Assembly: GCF_006385595.1 (NCBI RefSeq)
Contig: NZ_CP041046.1
Location: 1,488,001-1,552,000 of the forward strand
Direction of reading: 5' to 3'
DNA length: 64,000 nt
Origin: Luteibacter pinisoli
GTDB lineage: Bacteria; Pseudomonadota; Gammaproteobacteria; Xanthomonadales; Rhodanobacteraceae
A program made the translations under genes and the position numbers. Shown here one piece after another: positions 55,146-62,472 of the stretch. The notes beneath the pieces are model-generated. The model did no database searches. It was given only the letters and a program-made list of their open reading frames with translations, and was not told where the DNA came from. The stretch's first letter is position 1, and every line of letters begins with the position of its first letter.

Positions 55146-57305
55146 GTGCCTGTACGTCATGTTCCGACCTTGTCCCGCCTCGTCCTGGCCTGTGGCTTGA
55201 CCGCCCTGGCCAGCACTGCCACCGCCCAGGTCAATGGGGTGGCGCACCGGCCCTACCTGGGCTGGAGCAGCTTCAGCCAGCAAACGCTCGATCCCGCGTT
55301 CCTTACCCAGGCCAACATGCTCAAGCAGTCCGACGCGCTGGCCGCGTCGGGCCTGCAAGCGCATGGTTACACGTACATCAACCTCGATTCGGGGTGGATG
55401 GGTGGCTTCGATGCGAATGGCCGGCCCATCCCCGATGCCACGACGTTCCCTGACATCAAGGCCCTGATCGATCACATCCACGCCAACGGACAGAAGGCCG
55501 GCATCTACTGGATTCCCGGCGTGGAAGAGCCCGCGGTGCAGGCGAATTCGCCGATCCTCGGCAGCGATCAACATATCCAGGACATCCTCGCGTTGCCGCA
55601 TCGCGCCGGCAACGCGTTCGGCGGGCCCGGTGAATCGCCGTACCACTACAAGATCGATTTCTCGAAGGCTGGCGCGCAGGCGTACATGGATTCCGTCGTC
55701 GCGCTGTTCGCGTCGTGGGGCGTGGATTTCATCAAGCTCGATGGCGTGACCCCCGGCTCGTATAGCGATGACCTCAGCATCGATAACCGCGAAGACGTCG
55801 TGGCGTGGTCCAGGGCCATCGCGAAGAGCGGACGGCCGATGTGGTTCACCGTCTCCTGGCAGCTCGACAAGGATCACAACGACATCTGGTCGACATGGGC
55901 CAATGCGCGACGCATCGACGACGACGTGGAGTGCGAGGGCCGCTGCGCCACGCTGACCAACTGGCCGCGCATCGAGAAGCGCTTTCGCGACCTGCCTTCA
56001 TGGCAGGACGCCGCAGGCCCGACCAAGGGCTGGAACGATCTCGATACGCTGGATATCACCGACGGGGAACTCGACGGCCTCAGCCTCGACGAGAAGCGCT
56101 CGGCGATGACGATCTGGTCGATGGCCAATGCGCCGCTGTACCTCGGCGGCGACCTGACCAAGCTCGATCCGGAGGGGCTGCGCATCGCCACCAACGACGA
56201 GGTGCTCGCCGTGGATCAGTCGGGCCATCCGGCGCGCCAGCTCGTCGGTGGCGATCACCAGGTCTGGGTGAGCGATCTGGGTGATGGCCGCTACTACGTC
56301 GCGCTGTTCAACATGAATGCGGCGCCGGCCACGGTGAGCGTGCCCTGGCGCTTGCTGGGGATCCCCGGTGCGCTGCGCGTGCGCGACCTGTGGACGCACA
56401 AGGAACTGGGCCCGTCCGTGGCCCGTCACGATGTGCTGCTGCCAGCTCACGCCACGCAGTTGCTGCTGGTCCAGCGGTTACCCGGCCAGGTGCTGGCGCC
56501 ACCTTCGAAAGCCTATGAGGCCGAAGCGGCGACGCTGGCGGGCACCGCGCAGGTCTTCGCGTGCAACGGCTGCTCCGGCGGCAGCAAGGTCGGCGGTCTT
56601 GGCCTGGGCACGAGCAACACGGTGAGCTTCAATGAGGTGACCGTGCCGCGTGATGGCGTGTACCTGATGCAGGTGGATTCGCTCACGCTGGGCCTGCGTT
56701 CCTACCTCTACCGCGTGAACGATGGCCCGTACCACACGTTCAACTCCGGTGGCGGCAGTTTCCAGCTGCCCTCGTCGAGCGCGTTACCGATATGCCTGCA
56801 TGCGGGCACGAACCGCATCCGCTTTGGCAATGACGTGAGCTATCCGCCCGACCTGGACCGCATCGTCATTCGCGATGGCATGGGGCTGCCGGCACCGTCG
56901 GTGGATGTGTACGAAGCCGAGGCCGCCACACTGGGTGGCACGGTGACGGCGGGTTTCAGCAACTACTTCTCGGGCCTGGCGAAGGCCGGCAATATCGGTG
57001 GCGGCGCGGCGAATGCGGTCACCTTCAACCAGGTCACCGTGCCGCGGGCCGGGGTGTACCAGCTGGAGATTGACTACGCGACCAAGGGCCCGCGTTCGCT
57101 GGTGATGACCGTGAACGGCGGGAATGCGCGGCAGCTGGATCTCGATGGCAGCAGCTTTGACGATCCCGTCGCCCGCGTGGTCGATGTGACGCTCCAGGCG
57201 GGAAACAATACGGTGGTGCTCGGCAATCCCTCGGGATTCGGCCCCGACCTCGACCGCATCGTCGTGAGTGCCCGCTCAGGCGCGCCTGTCACCGGCTGCC
57301 CCTGA
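55146..57305 (+). CDS. GH27 alpha-galactosidase-like enzyme with two CBM35-like domains
   Basis: 719 residues, GTG start behind AAGGAG. Signal peptide (1-27, ending ASTATAQ). GH27 barrel from about 35 (PYLGWSSFSQQ) with nucleophile Asp199 in FIKLDGV and acid/base Asp260 after Arg256 in RRIDDDVE; a C-terminal beta domain follows to about 450. Two repeated domains start YEAEAATLAG (457) and YEAEAATLGG (589), each ending in PDLDRIV: CBM35-like modules, tandem. Family members include alpha-galactosidases and beta-L-arabinopyranosidases. It closes the galactoside block. Confidence 0.93.
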   Translation: MPVRHVPTLSRLVLACGLTALASTATAQVNGVAHRPYLGWSSFSQQTLDPAFLTQANMLKQSDALAASGLQAHGYTYINLDSGWMGGFDANGRPIPDATTFPDIKALIDHIHANGQKAGIYWIPGVEEPAVQANSPILGSDQHIQDILALPHRAGNAFGGPGESPYHYKIDFSKAGAQAYMDSVVALFASWGVDFIKLDGVTPGSYSDDLSIDNREDVVAWSRAIAKSGRPMWFTVSWQLDKDHNDIWSTWANARRIDDDVECEGRCATLTNWPRIEKRFRDLPSWQDAAGPTKGWNDLDTLDITDGELDGLSLDEKRSAMTIWSMANAPLYLGGDLTKLDPEGLRIATNDEVLAVDQSGHPARQLVGGDHQVWVSDLGDGRYYVALFNMNAAPATVSVPWRLLGIPGALRVRDLWTHKELGPSVARHDVLLPAHATQLLLVQRLPGQVLAPPSKAYEAEAATLAGTAQVFACNGCSGGSKVGGLGLGTSNTVSFNEVTVPRDGVYLMQVDSLTLGLRSYLYRVNDGPYHTFNSGGGSFQLPSSSALPICLHAGTNRIRFGNDVSYPPDLDRIVIRDGMGLPAPSVDVYEAEAATLGGTVTAGFSNYFSGLAKAGNIGGGAANAVTFNQVTVPRAGVYQLEIDYATKGPRSLVMTVNGGNARQLDLDGSSFDDPVARVVDVTLQAGNNTVVLGNPSGFGPDLDRIVVSARSGAPVTGCP

Positions 57306-57312
57306 GTGCGTG

Positions 57313-57343
57313 GAAGCCCGTGCCGCACGCCGGCACGGGCTTC
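57313..57343. terminator. Bidirectional terminator between GH27 and SDR genes
   Basis: A 13-bp perfect stem, GAAGCCCGTGCCG/CGGCACGGGCTTC, around CACGC, between two convergent genes; flanking T-runs are weak. Confidence 0.65.
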
Positions 57344-57351
57344 GCGCTGCG

Positions 57352-58125
57352 TCACACCAGCATGCCGCCGGATACCTCGATACGCTGGGCATTCACCCAG
57401 CCGTTGTCGTCGGAGAGCAGCGACGCGATCATCGGGCCGATATCGTCGGGAAGACCGACGCGGCCAAGCGCCGTGATCTCGGCGACGCGCCGGTTGACGT
57501 CCGGATTATCGCGAACCATGCCACCGCTGAAGTCGGTGGCGACGGCGCCGGGCGCCACGCAATTGGCCGTGATCCCGCGGGCGCCGAACTCCTTGGCGAA
57601 GTAGCGCGTCAGCACTTCGATCGCGCCCTTCATCGCGGCATACGGTGCGCTGCCCGGCATCGCCACGCGCGTCAGCCCGCTGGAGACGTTGATGATGCGG
57701 CCGCCGTCATTCATCAGCGGCAGGAGTTTCTGGGTGAGGAAGAACACGCCCTTGAAATGCACGTTGTACAACGCATCCACCTGCGCTTCGCTGGTGTCCG
57801 CGATCGGCGTGTGGTGCGACGTGCCGGCGTTGTTCACGAGATAGTCGAAGCGTTCGGCGCCAAGCGTGGCGAGGGCAGGGCGAAGCTGTTCGACGAAGGC
57901 ATCGAACGACCCCGCGTTGCCGACATCCAGGGGCAGGGCGATCGCGCGGGCACCTTCCGCGGCGACAGCGTCGACCGTGTTGCGTGCTTCCGCTTCATTC
58001 GAGACGTAAGTGAAGATGCTATCCACGCCACGACGGGCGAGATGGACGACGGTGTTGCGGCCGAGGCCGCGGCTGCCACCGGTCACGATGGCGAGGCGGC
58101 GCGGGGGAGTCAGTGGGGTGGACAT
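57352..58125 (-). CDS. Short-chain dehydrogenase/reductase
   Basis: 257 residues from ATG 58125 with GGAG upstream. Classical SDR: cofactor motif VTGGSRGLGR (TGxxxGxG), NNAG in YLVNNAGTSHH, catalytic Ser in NVSSGLTR and Tyr-xxx-Lys as YAAMK. The acidic or basic residue after strand 2 does not decide NAD from NADP. Divergent from an AraC regulator that probably controls it. Substrate unknown. Confidence 0.92.
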   Translation of the reverse strand: MSTPLTPPRRLAIVTGGSRGLGRNTVVHLARRGVDSIFTYVSNEAEARNTVDAVAAEGARAIALPLDVGNAGSFDAFVEQLRPALATLGAERFDYLVNNAGTSHHTPIADTSEAQVDALYNVHFKGVFFLTQKLLPLMNDGGRIINVSSGLTRVAMPGSAPYAAMKGAIEVLTRYFAKEFGARGITANCVAPGAVATDFSGGMVRDNPDVNRRVAEITALGRVGLPDDIGPMIASLLSDDNGWVNAQRIEVSGGMLV

Positions 58126-58286
58126 GGCAAGTGCTCCAGGGGGAAGGGACGCTGGCAAAGGTAGGGCGCCCGGCGCCTTGGGCGAATGCCGGAAGCCAGC
58201 GCCTTCTTGCCTGATCCTGCTCGCGTCGGCCCGCTGGCGGCGTAGGCTGGGTACCATCGGGGTGACCCCTTTGCGAGGCGTTTCCC

Positions 58287-59180
58287 ATGCCGCAGGCCCT
58301 TGTCGACATCGTCCGCCGCTATACGGACACGCACCCCGGCGAGAACCCGTGGATGACCGCCATCGACGGCGTGGGCATCCTGCGCTCGGACCTTCCGCGG
58401 AATGCGGCGCCCCTGCTGTTCCAGCCGTGTCTGTGCGTGGTGGCGCAGGGCAGCAAGCTGAGCACCTTTGGCAACCGCCGGTATGAGTACGGTGCGGGGC
58501 AGGCCCTGGTGGTCAGCGTGGAAATGCCCGCGTTCAGTCGTGTCGCCGCGGCCAGCCCGGAGGAGCCCTTCCTCGGCGTGGTTATCGGCCTGGATCCGAA
58601 GCTGATGACCGAGGTGATGGAGACGGTACCGACGTCGGTGCATGTATCAGCGCATGTCCCGCGGGGTGTGTTCGTCACCGATTACGACGGCCCGCTGGCG
58701 GATTGCGTGGTGCGCCTGCTGCGCCTGCTGGATACGCCCGATGCCATTCCGTTCGTCGCGCCGCTGGTGCTGCGCGAGATTGCCTATTGGTTGCTGACCG
58801 GGCCGCATGCCGCGGACGTGGCGAAGGTGGCCCTGGCCGACAGCCGTACCCATCGCGTGCTGAGCGCGGTGCAGGCGTTGCGCGTTCATTTTGCCGAGGC
58901 CATCCGGATCGACGAGCTCGCGGCGATTGCCCAGCTCAGTCCCTCGGCCTTCCATCGCCAGTTCAAGGCGCTCACCTCGCTGACGCCGGTGCAGTTCCAG
59001 AAGCAACTCCGCCTCCACGAGGCCCGCTTGCTGCTTGCAACCGGCACCGTGAATGCGGAGACGGCCGCCTGGCGCGTCGGCTACGAGAGCGCATCGCAGT
59101 TCAGCCGGGAATACGCCCGCCTGTTTGGTGCCCCGCCACGGCGAGACATCGCGGCCCTGCGCGACACATTGCCGGGATGA
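58287..59180 (+). CDS. AraC-family transcriptional regulator
   Basis: 297 residues. N-terminal cupin-like AraC_N domain (20-170, LFQPCLCVVAQGSKLSTFG, YGAGQALVVSVEMP) and two C-terminal helix-turn-helix motifs (about 205-290, IDELAAIAQLSPSAFHRQFKALT and AAWRVGYESASQFSREYARLFG). This class typically regulates a divergent oxidoreductase, here the SDR, in response to an aldehyde or similar small molecule. Confidence 0.93.
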   Translation: MPQALVDIVRRYTDTHPGENPWMTAIDGVGILRSDLPRNAAPLLFQPCLCVVAQGSKLSTFGNRRYEYGAGQALVVSVEMPAFSRVAAASPEEPFLGVVIGLDPKLMTEVMETVPTSVHVSAHVPRGVFVTDYDGPLADCVVRLLRLLDTPDAIPFVAPLVLREIAYWLLTGPHAADVAKVALADSRTHRVLSAVQALRVHFAEAIRIDELAAIAQLSPSAFHRQFKALTSLTPVQFQKQLRLHEARLLLATGTVNAETAAWRVGYESASQFSREYARLFGAPPRRDIAALRDTLPG

Positions 59181-59227
59181 CCGCATCCGTGTGACGCTGC
59201 TGCGTACCACCACGCAGGAAAGCGTCC

Positions 59228-60394
59228 ATGGTCAGTCGTCGTGAGTTCCTCCAGGCCGTGCCGATCGGTGCCTTGTCCCTGGCCGCCGCAGCCCATCCGC
59301 TGGCGCTGGCGGCCGCGCCCGCCCCCGCCGAGAAGCCCCTCGCCGTCGAGAAGATCGTGGCACTGGTGGGCGACGATGTGCCGGTGCGCTCCATGTATCT
59401 TCCGCAGCGGCTCGAAGCGGCGATCGCCGGGAATGCCGAGGTAGGCGACCTCTACCTGCATGACGGCGCCGTGGGCGCGCTGGAGAAACGCTTCGCTGAG
59501 TTGCTTGGCAAGGAGGATGCCGCCTTCATGCCGACGGGCACGATGGCCAACCAGATAGCCGTCCGTATCCTCTGCGGCGATCGCCGTCATTTGCTGCTGC
59601 AGAAGGAGAGCCACGTCTACCGTGACGAGGAAGACGCGACGCCCGTGCTCAGCGGCATCAATCCGGTACCGATCGACGGTGGAACCAGCGAGGCCCTCGT
59701 GGCTTCCGTGCAGGCGGCCTTCAACCAGCGCTCGAAGGATCCGTATCCGATGGAGGTGGGTGCCATTTCGCTGGAAAGCCCGGTGCGCCGCCTGGATGGG
59801 TCCACCACCGCCCTCGATACCATCCTGCGTATCGCCGACATCGCGAAGAAGAACGGCACCGGCATGCATCTGGATGGCGCGCGGCTGTTGTTGATGTCAG
59901 GGATGGAAGGGTTTGATCCGAAAACCTACGCGGTGCCGTTCGATACGGTCTACGTGTCGTTGTACAAGTACCTGGGCGCGCCGTTCGGCGCGATCCTCGC
60001 GGGCGACAAGGCGCGCATCGACCGCGCGCGGCATGTGCGCCACATCTTTGGCGGCACGATCTTCCGCGGCTATCCGGCTGCCGCCCTGGCCTTGCATGGC
60101 CTGGACCATTTCGGCGAGCGGTTCGCACGCGTGCGTGCGGCGGGTGAGGCCTTGCTGGCGAAACTCGCGGGCATGCCCGGTATCCGCATCGAACGCGTGG
60201 ATCGTGGGAGCAATATCGCCATCGCCATCCTTGATGCCAAGGTGGCCGATGGCTTGCGCGAGCGCGCACGGAGCGCGGACATCGTCGTCGGCAAGCCGGA
60301 CAACGGGCGTCTGCACCTCACGTTCAACGAGACATTGCTGCGCAAGCCCACCGCTACCATTGCTAAAGTGTTCGCTGCGGATGGTGTGGGGTAG
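59228..60394 (+). CDS. Threonine-aldolase-like PLP enzyme with Tat signal
   Basis: 388 residues. The first 30 carry a twin-arginine signal, SRREFLQAVPIGALSLAAA, so the folded cofactor-bound enzyme should be exported. The rest is the beta-eliminating lyase family (threonine aldolase): LHDGAVGALEKRFAELLGKE, FMPTGTMANQIAV, HLDGARLLLM and the Schiff-base Lys247 in SLYKYLGAPFGA. Usual threonine aldolases are cytoplasmic. It may act on D- or L-beta-hydroxy amino acids in the periplasm. crcB starts 2 bases after its stop. Confidence 0.87.
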   Translation: MVSRREFLQAVPIGALSLAAAAHPLALAAAPAPAEKPLAVEKIVALVGDDVPVRSMYLPQRLEAAIAGNAEVGDLYLHDGAVGALEKRFAELLGKEDAAFMPTGTMANQIAVRILCGDRRHLLLQKESHVYRDEEDATPVLSGINPVPIDGGTSEALVASVQAAFNQRSKDPYPMEVGAISLESPVRRLDGSTTALDTILRIADIAKKNGTGMHLDGARLLLMSGMEGFDPKTYAVPFDTVYVSLYKYLGAPFGAILAGDKARIDRARHVRHIFGGTIFRGYPAAALALHGLDHFGERFARVRAAGEALLAKLAGMPGIRIERVDRGSNIAIAILDAKVADGLRERARSADIVVGKPDNGRLHLTFNETLLRKPTATIAKVFAADGVG

Positions 60395-60396
60395 TC

Positions 60397-60771
60397 GTGG
60401 GTTATTTACTGGTCTTCATCGGCGGTGGCCTGGGCTCCGTGATCCGCTACGCGCTAAGCGTGCTCGGCATGCGCCTGCTGGGGCAGGGCTTTCCCTGGGC
60501 CACTTTGTTCATCAACATCCTGGGTTCGGCGATGATGGGCGCGCTGACCGGTTGGCTGGTGGTGCAGGGCAGCGCGCCGGCGTCGCTTCGCCTCTTCGTC
60601 GCCACGGGCCTGCTCGGCGGCTTCACCACGTTCTCGACGTTCTCGCTGGAAACCGTGCTGCTGTACGAGCGCGGCCAGCTCGGCCTGGCCGTGGCCTACG
60701 TGGCCGCCTCCGTCGTGATCGGGGTAGGGGCGCTGGTGCTGGCCATGAAACTGGCCCGCGGCATGGCGTAA
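60397..60771 (+). CDS. crcB: Fluoride channel CrcB/FluC
   Basis: 124 residues, GTG start, four membrane helices. Family marks: GGGLGSVIRYALS, FPWATLFINILGSAMMG and GLLGGFTTFSTFSLE. It forms a dual-topology dimer that expels fluoride. No fluoride riboswitch is visible, and the 2-base gap suggests co-transcription with the preceding gene. Confidence 0.95.
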   Translation: MGYLLVFIGGGLGSVIRYALSVLGMRLLGQGFPWATLFINILGSAMMGALTGWLVVQGSAPASLRLFVATGLLGGFTTFSTFSLETVLLYERGQLGLAVAYVAASVVIGVGALVLAMKLARGMA

Positions 60772-60779
60772 ACGGGGGC

Positions 60780-60807
60780 TTGACCATCGGCTCGCAATCC
60801 CTATAAT
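60780..60807 (+). promoter_or_regulatory. Sigma-70 promoter of tRNA-Gly (second copy)
   Basis: TTGACC, 16 bases, perfect TATAAT, with the tRNA starting 14 bases later: the same geometry as the promoter of the first copy. Confidence 0.85.
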
Positions 60808-60821
60808 GGCCGGCTCACGAC

Positions 60822-60897
<76 letters not shown>

Positions 60898-60905
60898 GTT
60901 TTCGA

Positions 60906-60939
60906 CAAAGCCCTGGCCTTGCGCCGGGGCTTTGTTTTT
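60906..60939 (+). terminator. Terminator after second tRNA-Gly
   Basis: CAAAGCCC and GGGCTTTG with a 13-base loop, then TTTTT. Confidence 0.8.
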
Positions 60940-61049
60940 GCGCCCGGAGCCGGTCACGCCTGCGAAGGGTGCCTAGCCGCCGGCTTCACATCGACCCAAT
61001 GCGAGCGCGGCGACGCTGGCCCCATCGGCATACGATGGGGAGAGGGGTC

Positions 61050-61247
61050 ATGGGTACGGCGCAGACGACCAGCCACGCAAGCACCATTGGCGCCATGGCG
61101 GCCGGCAAGTTGCTGGCGAAGGCGACGGGCGGGCATTTATGGCCCACCATCCTCATTCTTGCGGCCGTGGTGCTGGTACAGCGTGGCATCGCCGCCCGTA
61201 CGGCACGAAAGCACGCCGCGATGGCGACGCTTCCGGGCGCAGAGTGA
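61050..61247 (+). CDS. Small hypothetical membrane protein
   Basis: 65 residues from ATG 61050, preceded by the strong GGGGAGAGGGG. One hydrophobic helix, HLWPTILILAAVVLVQRGIAA (about 33-53), and a basic-Ala tail. No family recognised. Confidence 0.55.
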   Translation: MGTAQTTSHASTIGAMAAGKLLAKATGGHLWPTILILAAVVLVQRGIAARTARKHAAMATLPGAE

Positions 61248-61265
61248 GAAGGGTCTCAGGTTAGA

Positions 61266-61526
61266 TCAGTGAAGCGAGCGACCCGACCGCTTGTCCGGCG
61301 TGGTCAGCGCAGCGCTGGCCTGGGTGGTTAGCAAAGGTGTCACGATCGCGAGCCATCCTTCCGCAAAAGCCCTGATATCAGGCGGGCGGCGCGCCGGCGC
61401 GTAGCGCGCCATCGCCTCGCAGAGGGCTACCGCGAGCACGCTCGGCTCGGGATGGGTCGAAATCGCGGCTTCCAGTGCGGACTCAAGCGCGGCAAGCTTG
61501 CCGAGCAGGTATGTACGATCATCCAT
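61266..61526 (-). CDS. Hypothetical protein
   Basis: 86 residues, start ATG with AGGAAGC upstream on the minus strand. Mostly helical and hydrophilic (YLLGKLAALESALEAAIS; ALCEAMARYAPARRPPDIRAF). It diverges from the response regulator at 61747. No known domain. Confidence 0.55.
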   Translation of the reverse strand: MDDRTYLLGKLAALESALEAAISTHPEPSVLAVALCEAMARYAPARRPPDIRAFAEGWLAIVTPLLTTQASAALTTPDKRSGRSLH

Positions 61527-61746
61527 GATGCTTCCTATGCCTACATGCTTTCGCGCCGGACGATGACACGAACATCAGGTGGTGTCACCTCACATCAGGC
61601 GGCAAGAGCCGCTACAGCAGGAAGAGGGCGCGCCCGATGATAGGGCTGCGCTGGTTGTCTCGCCTGCACATCTGGCATTGTATGCATCCGCAGGCCGCGC
61701 GCAGTGGGCGCGCAAAGAAGTACTGTCGGCCCAGGGAGGGCAATGA

Positions 61747-62400
61747 ATGATTAGTGTTGTTTTGGTCGACGACCATGAACTGGTCAGGACCGGCTTCCGG
61801 ATGATCCTGCAACAGCAGGCTGACTTCCGGATCAGGGGAGAGGCGGGCACCGCGGAGGAGGGCCTGCGCCTCATCCGTGCGCAGTCGCCGGATATCGCGC
61901 TGGTGGACGTGCACATGCCGGGAATGAGCGGCGTGGAACTCACGGAGCGCGTGATCAGAGCCAAGTTACGCACGAACATCGTGATACTCACGGTGGTGGA
62001 TGACGCACGCTTTCCCAAGCGCCTGCTCGATGCCGGCGCGCTCGGTTACCTGACCAAGGGGTGTTCGGCGGACGAGTTGCTGACCGCCGTCCGTTCCGTG
62101 GCGGGTGGGCGTCGCTACCTCGCGCCTACCGTGGCGCAGCAGCTGGCCCTGGCGACGCTGGATGGCTCGGAGTCACCGTTCGATTCACTTTCCACCCGCG
62201 AAATGGAAGTGTCCATGATGCTGGTGCGCGGCATGCCGCTCACCTCCATCGGTGAGCGCCTGAACCTGAGTCCGAAAACGGTATCTACCTACAAGCAGCG
62301 CCTCATGGAGAAGCTGCACGTGGACCATGTGGTCGGGCTGGCCCACCTCATGACCGTCCACGGCCTGCTGGACACCCACAACCACCAGGTGGGTAACTAG
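61747..62400 (+). CDS. gacA: GacA/UvrY-like response regulator
   Basis: 217 residues. Receiver domain (1-120) with acidic Asp8-Asp9, phospho-acceptor Asp54 in ALVDVHMPG and Lys104 in YLTKGCS; NarL/LuxR helix-turn-helix (about 145-205, FDSLSTREMEVSMMLVRGM, LNLSPKTVSTYKQRLMEKL). The similarity to GacA runs through both domains, including RYLAPTVAQQLAL. GacA-type regulators switch on Rsm small RNAs that titrate CsrA. Its partner histidine kinase is not in the window, and it is not next to uvrC as in pseudomonads. Confidence 0.88.
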   Translation: MISVVLVDDHELVRTGFRMILQQQADFRIRGEAGTAEEGLRLIRAQSPDIALVDVHMPGMSGVELTERVIRAKLRTNIVILTVVDDARFPKRLLDAGALGYLTKGCSADELLTAVRSVAGGRRYLAPTVAQQLALATLDGSESPFDSLSTREMEVSMMLVRGMPLTSIGERLNLSPKTVSTYKQRLMEKLHVDHVVGLAHLMTVHGLLDTHNHQVGN

Positions 62401-62431
62401 TCGGCAACGGATTCAGGTTCCAGGGGTGCTA

Positions 62432-62468
62432 AACGAAACGGGGAGGCCATTGGCCTCCCCGTTTCGTT
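62432..62468. terminator. Long bidirectional terminator between gacA-like gene and rne
   Basis: A 17-bp perfect stem, AACGAAACGGGGAGGCC/GGCCTCCCCGTTTCGTT, around ATT, separating two convergent genes. Confidence 0.85.
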
Positions 62469-62472
62469 GTGC

